The notes under the pieces are model-generated. The model made no database searches. It was not told where the DNA came from and was given only the letters and a program-made list of their open reading frames with translations. DNA of 64,000 nt from Brachyspira pilosicoli P43/6/78 (GTDB taxonomy: Bacteria; Spirochaetota; Brachyspiria; Brachyspirales; Brachyspiraceae). Where the stretch lies: contig NC_019908.1 in the NCBI RefSeq assembly GCF_000325665.1, positions 2,356,001 through 2,420,000 on the forward strand. Reading direction: 5' to 3'. Made by a program: the position numbers and the translations under genes. Shown here piece after piece: positions 1 to 8,146 of this stretch (its first letter is position 1; every line of letters begins with the position of its first letter).

Positions 1-246
1 AATTATTATTCTATAGTTCCAAGCGACCATGCATTTGAGGCTAATCCTAAATCTTTGGATATGTTTTTTGCTAAATATTCACTTAAAAGAATTAATTTAG
101 AAAATCAAAGTATTTATTATAATAGATTTACAGATGTATTTAAGATTTTTAAAAACTCTAAACTATCAGAAAAATTATATAAAAAACTCGCACAAAAATT
201 TAATCTTGGAGATACATTTGAGTGTATATATCAAAAGGTAAAATAA
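1..246 (+). CDS. C-terminal end of an unidentified protein (5' truncated by window)
   Basis: Reading frame 1 is open from the first base to a TAA at 244-246, giving the last 81 residues of a longer protein. An internal ATG at 55 is not a convincing start, because the frame continues upstream through it and no ribosome binding site precedes it. The fragment is rich in Lys, Phe, Tyr and Asn and shows no motif I can assign. It is followed by a promoter-like sequence, so it probably ends its own transcription unit. Function unknown. Confidence 0.6.
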   Translation, partial: NYYSIVPSDHAFEANPKSLDMFFAKYSLKRINLENQSIYYNRFTDVFKIFKNSKLSEKLYKKLAQKFNLGDTFECIYQKVK

Positions 247-250
247 TATA

Positions 251-278
251 TTGCAATAATCATTTTATTGTTTATAAT
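251..278 (+). promoter_or_regulatory. sigma70-type promoter for the xpaC-telA operon
   Basis: TTGCAA (251-256) and TATAAT (273-278) are separated by 16 bases, 35 bases before the ATG at 313. The position fits transcription of the XpaC-like, TelA and phosphopantetheinyl transferase genes. Prediction from sequence only, in a very AT-rich background. Confidence 0.5.
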
Positions 279-312
279 AAAAGTTAACATATTAATTTTA
301 AAATGGTGAAAA

Positions 313-852
313 ATGGAAGAAGATAAATATATTTTTGAAAAATTAAAATTAAATTTAGACAGAAACTTTCCTGTAGAAAATGATAATCATATAGATAATG
401 ATAAAGAATATTCTAATAATAATTTTAATAATTCTAATGATGAAAGTTTAGTAATATTGGAAACAAAAAGAAATATAGAAAAAATAAAAGAGTATTCAAA
501 AGAAATTAATGATGCTGATATTAATCCTGCTTTGGAAGAGATGATTTCTATACTTGATAATATGGTTGCTTATTCTAAGGCCAACAAAGAAGGCGAAAAA
601 AAACTTCAAAAGATAAATGAATATCATCTTCCAACTGCTATAAAAATGCTTAAGTATTATATTGATTTTTGTAATTTACCTGTAAAGAATGATAATATAG
701 AAAAAACTTCTTTAGAGATAGAAGATGCTATAATAAAATTAAATGAAGCTTTAAAAAAAATGCTTCTTGAAATGAATGAAAATAAATTAATTGATATAAA
801 TAGCGATATAGATGTATTAAAAAACATGCTTGAAAAAGATGGATTAATATAA
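313..852 (+). CDS. XpaC-like protein
   Basis: A 179-residue acidic, helical protein. Residues 1-45 are a low-complexity Asn/Asp/Glu segment. The rest is predicted helix and coiled coil and resembles the 5-bromo-4-chloroindolyl phosphate hydrolysis (XpaC) family. Support comes from the neighbour: a TelA-family gene starts 22 bases downstream, and xpaC-telA pairs are a familiar arrangement in Firmicutes. The C-terminus (EYHLPTAIK near residue 115, then IDINSDIDVLKNMLEK) is visibly homologous to the C-terminus of the TM2 protein at 39288-39941, so the window holds two paralogues. No transmembrane segment is seen, unlike classical XpaC. The biochemical role of the family is not settled. Confidence 0.6.
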   Translation: MEEDKYIFEKLKLNLDRNFPVENDNHIDNDKEYSNNNFNNSNDESLVILETKRNIEKIKEYSKEINDADINPALEEMISILDNMVAYSKANKEGEKKLQKINEYHLPTAIKMLKYYIDFCNLPVKNDNIEKTSLEIEDAIIKLNEALKKMLLEMNENKLIDINSDIDVLKNMLEKDGLI

Positions 853-874
853 TTTTTTTTGGAGGTTTTGATTT

Positions 875-1951
875 ATGCAAGAAAATAATAATAATTCTTT
901 AAGTTTAGATATTCAAAAAAGTATAGATTCTAAAATCAGTGAGAATGACAATAGCAAAATAAAAGAGTTATCTGATAGTATAAATTTAGAAGATTCTATT
1001 TCTATAATGTCTTATGGCTCTGCGGCACAAAATAAAATGGTGCAATTTTCTGAAAATACATTAAGTACTGTGATGAATAAAGATTTGGGAGATATAGGAA
1101 ACACTATTAGTGATTTAATAGTAGAGCTTAAAGGTTTTGATATAGAAAAAGAGTCTAAAGGGATATTTGGATTTTTTAGAAAGGGTATTAATAATTTGAG
1201 CAAGTTAAAAACTAAATATTCTAAAGTAGAAGTTAATATTGACGGTATAATAAAGATATTAGAAAATCATCAAAGAACATTATTAAAAGATATTAGTATA
1301 TTAGACCAAATGTATGATTATAATTTGGATTATTTAAAAGAGCTTGAATTATATATTAAAGCTGGAAAAGAAAAGTTAAATAATGATATAAATAAAAAAA
1401 TATTGGAACTTGAAGAAAAAGCAAGACAAACTAACACACCCGAAGATGCACAAGCAGCAAGAGATTATAAAGATTTAGCTAATAGATTTGAAAAAAGACT
1501 GCATGATTTAGAGCTAACTAAAGCAGTATCAATACAAACTATACCGCAAATAAGAATGGTTCAAAATAATAATGTAGTGATGAGCGAAAAGATACAATCT
1601 ACACTTGTTAATACTATACCTTTGTGGAAGAATCAAATGGTTTTAGCTATAGGGCTTCATCATTCTAATGAGGCAGCAAAAGCACAAAGAGCTGTTACTG
1701 ACACTACTAATGAACTTCTTAGAAAAAATGCTGATATGCTAAAAACTTCTACTATAGAAACAGCAAAAGAATCTGAAAGAGCTATAGTTGATATTGAAAC
1801 ATTAAAACATACAAATGAACAATTAATTTCTACATTGGACGAAGTGATAAAAATACAAAATGAGGGCAGAGAAAAAAGAAAAAATGCTGAAATGGAATTA
1901 GTCAATATTGAAAATGAACTTAAAAATAAAATATTAAGCATGAAAGAGTAA
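875..1951 (+). CDS. TelA/KlaA-family toxic anion resistance protein
   Basis: A 358-residue soluble, mostly helical protein matching the TelA family, named for tellurite-resistance phenotypes and linked to cell-envelope stress tolerance. The family-typical central segment GFFRKGINNLSKLKTKY lies near residue 97. A long helical stretch follows, then the conserved block IPQIRMVQNNNVVMSEKIQ near residue 223 and a coiled-coil C-terminus. The length is normal for the family. A strong GGAGG (861-865) sits 9 bases before the ATG. It is co-transcribed with the XpaC-like gene upstream and, two bases downstream, a phosphopantetheinyl transferase. The real substrate or partner is unknown, and tellurite itself is unlikely to be the natural ligand. 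Confidence 0.85.
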   Translation: MQENNNNSLSLDIQKSIDSKISENDNSKIKELSDSINLEDSISIMSYGSAAQNKMVQFSENTLSTVMNKDLGDIGNTISDLIVELKGFDIEKESKGIFGFFRKGINNLSKLKTKYSKVEVNIDGIIKILENHQRTLLKDISILDQMYDYNLDYLKELELYIKAGKEKLNNDINKKILELEEKARQTNTPEDAQAARDYKDLANRFEKRLHDLELTKAVSIQTIPQIRMVQNNNVVMSEKIQSTLVNTIPLWKNQMVLAIGLHHSNEAAKAQRAVTDTTNELLRKNADMLKTSTIETAKESERAIVDIETLKHTNEQLISTLDEVIKIQNEGREKRKNAEMELVNIENELKNKILSMKE

Positions 1952-1953
1952 TT

Positions 1954-2550
1954 ATGATATACTTAAAATATGTTTTTAATAATGAATATAATGGCAATAT
2001 AGAAAGTTTATCAAAAGAGATGGCTAACAAACATTATAATAAAGATAGTTTAATAATAAAAAGAAATAATAATGGTAAGCCTTATTTTGAAAATGAAGAT
2101 AATATATTTTTTAATGGTTCGCATAGTAAAGATTTAATTTGTGTTGGAATGTCCGACAGCCTTATAGGTCTTGATGCTGAGTTTATTAAAGAGAGAAAAT
2201 TTTTTGATATTGCAGGCGAATATTTTTCTTTTAAAGAGCGTAAATTTTTAAAGTCTTCAAAGAAATTAGAAATAGATTTTTTTACTTTATGGACATTAAA
2301 AGAGGCTTATATAAAAAAATTTGGTAAGGTTATTTTTGATATAAAAGATTCTATAGAGATAGATTTAGATGAAAGAGTTATATATAATGCTGATAATCTA
2401 TTTTTTGCTACATTTATTCTTGATGATTCTTATATAATAAGTTTATGCTCTGATATGAAAAATAAAGATGTGATAATAACAACAGATGATTTTAATCTTA
2501 ATATGTTGTTTTCTTATCCTGTTCTTCCTCAAATAGATATTTCTATATAG
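1954..2550 (+). CDS. 4'-phosphopantetheinyl transferase (Sfp type)
   Basis: A 198-residue enzyme expected to move phosphopantetheine from CoA to a serine of a carrier protein, converting apo- to holo-ACP or PCP. The family signatures are present in order: FNGSHS (residues 53-58), GLDAE (72-76; the Asp and Glu bind Mg2+) and W-x-x-KEA (113-118). The frame starts two bases after the telA stop, so it is translationally linked to that operon. No polyketide or peptide synthetase is in the window, so fatty-acid ACP is a reasonable client. It could instead be a specialised transferase. The C-terminal 30 residues are not recognisable. Confidence 0.82.
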   Translation: MIYLKYVFNNEYNGNIESLSKEMANKHYNKDSLIIKRNNNGKPYFENEDNIFFNGSHSKDLICVGMSDSLIGLDAEFIKERKFFDIAGEYFSFKERKFLKSSKKLEIDFFTLWTLKEAYIKKFGKVIFDIKDSIEIDLDERVIYNADNLFFATFILDDSYIISLCSDMKNKDVIITTDDFNLNMLFSYPVLPQIDISI

Positions 2551-2570
2551 TAGTTTAATTTTTAATGCTA

Positions 2571-2630
2571 TTGACTTTTTTTATTCTAGTGTATACAATT
2601 ATATTACTTGGCGGAGCTTTGAATTTCGCC
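2571..2630 (+). promoter_or_regulatory. promoter plus 5' leader hairpin of the FecR-like gene
   Basis: TTGACT (2571-2576) and TACAAT (2594-2599) are 17 bases apart. Transcription would start near 2606, immediately before a short hairpin, GGCGGA (2610-2615) with TTCGCC (2625-2630), that abuts the GAGGAG ribosome binding site at 2631-2636. The hairpin may stabilise the mRNA or affect ribosome access. Sequence prediction only. Confidence 0.55.
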
Positions 2631-2643
2631 GAGGAGTTTGAGT

Positions 2644-3633
2644 ATGAAAATAATTACACTAATTTTACTGAATATATTTATACTCTTTAGCAGTAATACA
2701 CTTTTTTCTCAAGATATAACCTTTAGAGTTACAGGTATATCTGGGGTAGCTTTCATAGAAAAATCTGATAAGTCATTAAGAGTTTTCAGAGGCAGTGAAA
2801 TACATGAAGGCTATAAATTAACCACAAAAAGTAATACAACAGTAGAGATTACTGTATTAAAAGACGGAAATAATATCGGAAGTGTGTCTTTAAATGAAAA
2901 AAGTATTATGATGGTTAATTCTTCTATTTCAGATGAATATTCTTATATATCATTATCTTTACTTCATGGATATTTTACTGTAAGTATAGAAGATGATTAT
3001 CAAGTACATACAGCAAATGTTTCTTCTATGGTTACATATAATAATGCTGCTGCAAAGATTGAGGTGGCATTTTCTGAAGATGGTTCTACAATTGTCATTC
3101 CTATTAACACTAAAGTAAATGTTTATGCTGATAATGATGAACGTATTGTTAATCCTAGAGAGGTTTATATAGCTGAATTTAATGGTAATAATAGAGTGGT
3201 AAAACAAGGCAGTGATACAGACCCTTTAGTTTTTTTGAATAACGGCGAAGAAAATGCAAGACTAGATTCTACTTCTACTATAGAAAGCTTAATTTCTGCT
3301 ATGGAAGATATTTCTCAAAGTGATGCAGCTTCAGTTTCTAGAGTATCTCTTACAGATGTAGATAATGGAGAAAAAGATATTTATGCTTTAGAGATGAAAA
3401 GAAATAGAATGATAGCAGGCAATGAAGGATATTATAGCTCTATAGTAAGACTTATTAATTCTGATTCTGTAAGTAAGAATGAGATGATACCTTATGCAAG
3501 AAAGTCATTGGGGTTATACAGTGCAAATCAAAGAGCTATTAATAAAATGGATTCTGCATTAACTAGAACACGTGATAAGTTTAACAGAATTAAAAAAGAA
3601 TTTGACAGCAAAATGTACGGCGTTTCTGAATAA
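2644..3633 (+). CDS. secreted FecR-domain-like protein
   Basis: A protein of about 329 residues with a hydrophobic signal peptide (residues 1-22, ending before QDITF), so it should be exported to the periplasm or surface. Residues 25-180 look like a FecR-type beta domain (V-x-G-x-A-x-I/V near the start, then a region resembling hydrophilic beta-helix strands). The C-terminal 120 residues are helical and charged. I chose ATG 2644 because GAGGAG lies 7 bases upstream; a TTG at 2638 is too close. It has its own promoter and stands alone between two operons. FecR-like domains in spirochaetes often occur in envelope proteins without iron signalling, so the role is unknown. Confidence 0.6.
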   Translation: MKIITLILLNIFILFSSNTLFSQDITFRVTGISGVAFIEKSDKSLRVFRGSEIHEGYKLTTKSNTTVEITVLKDGNNIGSVSLNEKSIMMVNSSISDEYSYISLSLLHGYFTVSIEDDYQVHTANVSSMVTYNNAAAKIEVAFSEDGSTIVIPINTKVNVYADNDERIVNPREVYIAEFNGNNRVVKQGSDTDPLVFLNNGEENARLDSTSTIESLISAMEDISQSDAASVSRVSLTDVDNGEKDIYALEMKRNRMIAGNEGYYSSIVRLINSDSVSKNEMIPYARKSLGLYSANQRAINKMDSALTRTRDKFNRIKKEFDSKMYGVSE

Positions 3634-3710
3634 TTATAATAATTTTTTTAAGCTTATAATTTTTTATTTCTAATATTTATTAAAAAATCGTTATATTATA
3701 AAGGGATTAG

Positions 3711-4841
3711 ATGAGTAAGGTAGTTATAATTAAATGTGATAATTATGATTTGGATATGGTTAAATCTGCAATTAATCGCGGTATAGATTTACTTGGCGGT
3801 ATAGATTTATTTGTTCAAAGTAATGATAAGGTATTATTAAAACCGAATTTATTAGCAGCGGAAACAGCTGATAAATCTGTAACAACTCACCCTGTAGTTT
3901 TTGAGGCTATAGCATCAATTTTGCAAGAGAGGGGCTGTAAAGTTTCTTATGGTGATTCACCTGGAGTTGGGAAGGGAAGCAGTGTTGCTTTGAAAGCTGG
4001 TATTGATGAGGTTGCAAGCAGGCTTAATGTAGAATATGCTGATTTTGATGAGCCTGTTGGTGTTAATTTCCCTGAGGGTGTTCAAGAGAAGAGTTTTACT
4101 GTAGCTAAACCTGTTACAGAGGCTGATGTTATAATTAGTTTGCCAAAATTAAAATCTCATGCTTTAACTGTGATGACTGGTGCTGTAAAAAACCAATTTG
4201 GATGCATACCAGGTTTTAGAAAGGCTGAATATCATTTGAAGCTTCCTGATTTTGAAGATTTTTCTACTATGCTTTTGGATTTAAATAAATATGTAAATCC
4301 AAAATTATATATAATGGACGCTATACTTGCTATGGAAGGTAACGGACCAAGAAGCGGTAATCCTAGAAAGGTAAATGCATTATTATTTTCTACTGATGCT
4401 GTTGCTTTAGATTATATTGCTTCACAGATTATATCTTTTGATTATAATAATATACCTACTATAAAAATGGGTTTTAAGCATAATTTCTCTAACAAAGATG
4501 ATATAGAAGTTTTGGGAGATGATATAGAAAGTATTAAGGTTGTTGATTTTAAAAAGCCGCATAAAAGAATAGGCATAGGAAGAAGTTTGATGAAGTTTGC
4601 TAATTTTCCTATTGTGAAAAAGATATTTTCTTTTATTATACCTAAGCCTGTTATAGATAAAAATAAATGTGTAAAATGCGGGGTATGTGTTAAGGTTTGC
4701 CCTGTTACTCCTTTAGCTTTAAACTTTGATAAAAAAGGTAAAAATTATCCTCCTGAATATTATTATGATAAATGTATTACTTGCTACTGTTGTCAAGAAT
4801 TATGTCCGCATAAGGCTATATTTTTAAAAAGAAAGTTTTAA
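3711..4841 (+). CDS. DUF362 protein with C-terminal 2x[4Fe-4S] ferredoxin domain
   Basis: A 376-residue protein. Residues 1-300 match DUF362 (VLLKPNLLAAE near residue 43; SLPKLKSHALTVMTGAVKN near residue 142). The C-terminus carries two ferredoxin cysteine motifs, CVKCGVCVKVCP near residue 322 and CITCYCCQELCP near residue 355, able to hold two [4Fe-4S] clusters. A redox or electron-transfer role is implied, but no reaction has been assigned to most family members. A good AAAGGGA precedes the ATG. It lies upstream of fabZ-lpxA-lpxB on the same strand but with an 83-base gap containing a promoter-like sequence, so a link to lipid A synthesis is not established. Confidence 0.85.
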   Translation: MSKVVIIKCDNYDLDMVKSAINRGIDLLGGIDLFVQSNDKVLLKPNLLAAETADKSVTTHPVVFEAIASILQERGCKVSYGDSPGVGKGSSVALKAGIDEVASRLNVEYADFDEPVGVNFPEGVQEKSFTVAKPVTEADVIISLPKLKSHALTVMTGAVKNQFGCIPGFRKAEYHLKLPDFEDFSTMLLDLNKYVNPKLYIMDAILAMEGNGPRSGNPRKVNALLFSTDAVALDYIASQIISFDYNNIPTIKMGFKHNFSNKDDIEVLGDDIESIKVVDFKKPHKRIGIGRSLMKFANFPIVKKIFSFIIPKPVIDKNKCVKCGVCVKVCPVTPLALNFDKKGKNYPPEYYYDKCITCYCCQELCPHKAIFLKRKF

Positions 4842-4846
4842 ATTGC

Positions 4847-4875
4847 TTGAAGTTTAGTTAATATTATGGTATCAT
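4847..4875 (+). promoter_or_regulatory. possible promoter of fabZ-lpxA-lpxB
   Basis: TTGAAG (4847-4852) and TATCAT (4870-4875) are 17 bases apart, 50 bases before fabZ. An alternative -10, TATACT, lies at 4876-4881. Weak but well placed. Confidence 0.35.
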
Positions 4876-4924
4876 TATACTATATATAATAATAAGTAGA
4901 ATTTTTTTTAAAAGGTAATGATAA

Positions 4925-5389
4925 ATGGAAAATATTAATATAACTAAAATAATGGAGCTTCTTCCGCATAGATATCCTTTTTTACTTGTAGATAAAGTAA
5001 TAAGCATAGAAGAAGGTAAAATACATTCTCTAAAAAATGTTACTTTTAATGAACCTCAATTTACAGGTCATTTTCCAGAAAGTCCTATAATGCCTGGTGT
5101 TTTAATGGTTGAGGCATTGGCACAAACTTCTGGAATATATTGCTATATGAAATTATTAAAACCTGAAGAAATTGGCAATAAATTTATGTTTTTTGCTAAA
5201 ATAGATAATGTTAAGTTTAAAAATCCTGTTATACCAGGAGACGTAATGGATATGTTTGTTACTGTTGAGGCTTTTAACGGAACTTTACTTAAAACACATG
5301 GTGAAGTTAGAGTAGGGGATAGTTTAGCTTGTTCTGCTGATTTAGGATTATTTTTAGTAGATAGAGAAGCTATGAAGATTAATAAATAA
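4925..5389 (+). CDS. fabZ: 3-hydroxyacyl-[acyl-carrier-protein] dehydratase FabZ
   Basis: A 154-residue hot-dog-fold enzyme that dehydrates (3R)-3-hydroxyacyl-ACP to trans-2-enoyl-ACP in fatty acid synthesis. It shows the family start LLPHRYPFLLVD and the active-site stretch GHFPESPIMPGVLMVEALAQ, which holds the catalytic His (about 47) and Glu (about 61). The length is typical. It is followed 25 bases later by lpxA and then lpxB, the classic arrangement in which FabZ and LpxA compete for 3-hydroxyacyl-ACP and so balance phospholipid against lipid A. The ribosome binding site is AAAGG at 4912-4916. Confidence 0.95.
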   Translation: MENINITKIMELLPHRYPFLLVDKVISIEEGKIHSLKNVTFNEPQFTGHFPESPIMPGVLMVEALAQTSGIYCYMKLLKPEEIGNKFMFFAKIDNVKFKNPVIPGDVMDMFVTVEAFNGTLLKTHGEVRVGDSLACSADLGLFLVDREAMKINK

Positions 5390-5414
5390 TTAATAATAAT
5401 TGGATAACAAAAAG

Positions 5415-6209
5415 ATGAAAAAAGATATACATGAAACTGCTATTATTTCAGAGTCTGCTAAAATAGCGGATAATGTAAAAATAGGTCCTTATGCTGTAAT
5501 AGAAGGCAATGTAACTATAGGAGAGAACACTGTAATAGGTGCTCATAGTGTTATAAAAGAATACACTAATATAGGTAAGAACAATATAATTCATGATAAT
5601 GTTGTTTTGGGTGATTTGCCTCAGGATATACATTTTGATAGGAATACTGTTACATTTTTAGAGATTGGTGATAATAATGAGATAAGAGAGTTCGCCAATT
5701 TGCATAGAGCATCAAAAGAAAATGCAAAGACTATAATAAAAAATAATTGTTATATAATGGCTACTGGGCATGTTGCTCATGATTGTGAGATTAATGATAA
5801 TGTTATTATATGTAATGGCGCTTTGGTTGCTGGACATGTAAAGGTAGGAAAGGGAGCTTTTATTTCTGGTAACTGTGTTGTGCATCAATTTTGTTCTATA
5901 GGCGAATATGCTATGATTAGCGGAATGTCTGCTGTTGGTAGGGATATTTTGCCATATGCTTTAACTGCTCATGCTGGTGAAGCTATTATATATAAACTTA
6001 ATTTAGTTGGAATGAGAAGAGCTGGTTTTACTTCTGAACAGATTAGTCATGCTGAAGAGGCTTATGATATGTGGTATAATTGGAATAAAACAAAGCAAGA
6101 GTTTTTAGACACATACTTAAACGATAATAGTTTAAATGATATAGCTAAAAAAATAGTTGTTTTTATATCAGAGTCTAGAAGAGGCATAACGCCAAGAAAA
6201 ACAGTATAA
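5415..6209 (+). CDS. lpxA: UDP-N-acetylglucosamine O-acyltransferase LpxA
   Basis: About 264 residues from ATG 5415; an in-frame TTG at 5400 would add five residues. I prefer the ATG because the family usually begins a few residues before the HPTA-like motif, here HETAII. It catalyses the first step of lipid A synthesis, transferring a 3-hydroxyacyl chain from ACP to UDP-GlcNAc. Left-handed beta-helix hexapeptide repeats run through the N-terminal two thirds (AKIADNVKIGPYAVIEG and onward). The catalytic His lies in ATGHVAHDC, and the helical C-terminal domain begins near NLVGMRRAGF. It sits between fabZ and lpxB, which supports a lipooligosaccharide-bearing outer membrane. Confidence 0.95.
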   Translation: MKKDIHETAIISESAKIADNVKIGPYAVIEGNVTIGENTVIGAHSVIKEYTNIGKNNIIHDNVVLGDLPQDIHFDRNTVTFLEIGDNNEIREFANLHRASKENAKTIIKNNCYIMATGHVAHDCEINDNVIICNGALVAGHVKVGKGAFISGNCVVHQFCSIGEYAMISGMSAVGRDILPYALTAHAGEAIIYKLNLVGMRRAGFTSEQISHAEEAYDMWYNWNKTKQEFLDTYLNDNSLNDIAKKIVVFISESRRGITPRKTV

Positions 6210-6230
6210 AAGATAGTAAATAAAATATAT

Positions 6231-7352
6231 ATGCGAATATTTATAGCTACAGGAGAAGTATCTGGCGACATTCAGGGAGCCTTGATTGCAAATGAGATAA
6301 AAAAATTAGCACCTCAAACCATAATAGATGGATTTGGCGGTGTTGAGATGAAAAAGGCTAATGTTAATATTTTATCTGATATGTCAACATTATCTACTAT
6401 GGGTATATTTGAAGGTATTAATCCAAAATTTGCTTTCAAAAAACTTGGAGCTTTCAATATATTAAAAGAGTATCTTAAAAATAATAAAGTTGATGTAATG
6501 CTTCTTGTAGATAATCAGGGAGTTAATCTTATATTGGCTAAATATTGTAAAAAAAATAATATTCCTTATATTTATTACTTTCCGCCTCATGTTGGTATAT
6601 GGGGAGAATGGAATGCTAAAAGATTATTGTCTGCTAAAAAAATAATTACCCCTTTTCAATTTGATTATGATGTTTATAAGAAGTATAATTGTAATGTGGT
6701 TTACAGCGGGCACCCTTTTGCTGATATTAATTATAATAGGGAAGTATCTCCATTAAATATGGATAAAAAAGAATATACTGTTGGTGTATTATTTGGAAGC
6801 AGGTATCAGGAAATTAAAAAACTTGCTCCTGTGTTTATCAAATCTATGAAGATACTTAATGATATGCTATTTGGAAATATAAGGTTTATTATACCTGTTG
6901 CTTATCCTGAATATAGAGAGCCTATAGAGAATATTATTGATAATTATAAAGATTTGTTAAATGGAATATGTTATTCTGTGATAGAAAATAAAGATGATGT
7001 TTATATATATTCTGATGCTCTTATAATGTCCAGCGGTACAGCTAGTTTGATAGCAGCTTGTTATGGAAAGCCTATGGTTATATGTTATAAGATATCTCAT
7101 TTAACTTTTTTGCTTGGTAAGTTTTTTACTAATATAAAATATGTTGGCATGCCTAATGTTATGCTTAATGAGGAAGCTGCTCCTGAACTTCTTCAGAGAG
7201 ATTGCAATCCAAATGCTATTAGCAGTCATATAATAAAATATTTAACAGATAAAGAATATTATGATAAAACTAGTTCTAATTTAATTAGGGTAAGAGAATT
7301 ACTTGGCGATAAAAATGTATTAGAACGTGTTGCAAAAGAGATTATTAATTAA
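6231..7352 (+). CDS. lpxB: lipid-A-disaccharide synthase LpxB
   Basis: A 373-residue GT19-family glycosyltransferase joining UDP-2,3-diacylglucosamine and lipid X to form the lipid A disaccharide at the inner membrane. Recognised by ATGEVSGDIQGALIANEI at the N-terminus, FPPHVGIWGEWNAKRL near residue 118, the donor-site region MSSGTASLIAACYGKPMV near residue 267, and PNVMLNEEAAPELLQ near residue 307. The length matches the family (about 380). It starts 21 bases after lpxA with little visible Shine-Dalgarno, so translational coupling to lpxA is likely. A GHKL ATPase gene follows two bases after the stop. Confidence 0.93.
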   Translation: MRIFIATGEVSGDIQGALIANEIKKLAPQTIIDGFGGVEMKKANVNILSDMSTLSTMGIFEGINPKFAFKKLGAFNILKEYLKNNKVDVMLLVDNQGVNLILAKYCKKNNIPYIYYFPPHVGIWGEWNAKRLLSAKKIITPFQFDYDVYKKYNCNVVYSGHPFADINYNREVSPLNMDKKEYTVGVLFGSRYQEIKKLAPVFIKSMKILNDMLFGNIRFIIPVAYPEYREPIENIIDNYKDLLNGICYSVIENKDDVYIYSDALIMSSGTASLIAACYGKPMVICYKISHLTFLLGKFFTNIKYVGMPNVMLNEEAAPELLQRDCNPNAISSHIIKYLTDKEYYDKTSSNLIRVRELLGDKNVLERVAKEIIN

Positions 7353-7354
7353 AA

Positions 7355-8146
7355 ATGATAGACGATGATTTTTTTAATAATATAGAAGAATATATAAAAA
7401 AAACTGATATAGAGTTTGATATTCTTTTTGTTGATTCAATCACTAAAGATAAAATTGCTTTATTAGTAAATAAGATATTAATAAAATACAAAATAGAAAA
7501 ATATTATGAAGATGTTATTTATATATTAATGGAGCTTATTACTAATGCTATTAAGGCTAGATATTTACATTTAATTAGTTTAAAAGTACTTAATGAAATG
7601 TATCCTAATTATTCTTTAGATGAATATTATAGTAATCCTGATATAATGAAAAAATATTCTGATATATTTAGAGATGATGAAAGCAGAGAAAAATTAAAAA
7701 ATATATTAAAAAATGAAAATAAATTTCTATCTGACAATAACAATAATATAGATAATTTTTATAATGATGTTTTATTATTAAATGAAAACACTAAAAGCAA
7801 ATTTATTATAAAATTATTTATTCATATCACAAAAAATAATGTAGAGTTTGATATAGTTAATGATTCACCTCTTATTATGCTAGGAAGAACAAGAATAGAT
7901 AGTAAGAGACTCACTTTTAAAGAATATTATAATAACGATATGGTGGAGAGTTTTTTCTTAGAACAATTAGATAATACTGAAAGTGCCGGTTTTGGTTTAG
8001 CTTTATGCGACCTTAGATTATACAATATAGGTCTTGAGCCTACAAAACATTTAGAAATATATAATGACAATAATAAAACACATTCAAAATTAATAATACC
8101 TATAAAAGGCGTATTTAGTCATTTGATATTTCATAATAAATATTAA
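7355..8146 (+). CDS. GHKL-type ATP-binding protein (histidine kinase/anti-sigma-like)
   Basis: A 263-residue cytoplasmic protein with the ATP-binding motifs of the GHKL superfamily: an N box (ELITNAIKAR, near residue 62) and a G2-like box (ESAGFGLALCDLRL, near residue 209). A long charged insert (about residues 85-150) separates them. There is no dimerisation/phosphoacceptor domain and no membrane segment, so it is not a classical sensor kinase. A stand-alone regulatory ATPase, like anti-sigma or spirochaetal orphan kinases, is more likely. It starts two bases after lpxB and so appears to be the last gene of the lipid A operon. Its stop overlaps the convergent infB stop by four bases. Confidence 0.65.
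   Translation: MIDDDFFNNIEEYIKKTDIEFDILFVDSITKDKIALLVNKILIKYKIEKYYEDVIYILMELITNAIKARYLHLISLKVLNEMYPNYSLDEYYSNPDIMKKYSDIFRDDESREKLKNILKNENKFLSDNNNNIDNFYNDVLLLNENTKSKFIIKLFIHITKNNVEFDIVNDSPLIMLGRTRIDSKRLTFKEYYNNDMVESFFLEQLDNTESAGFGLALCDLRLYNIGLEPTKHLEIYNDNNKTHSKLIIPIKGVFSHLIFHNKY

Noticed and set aside
1012-1203. Antisense frame within telA
   Set aside because: Shadow of a well-supported gene with strong ribosome binding site; no independent start signal.
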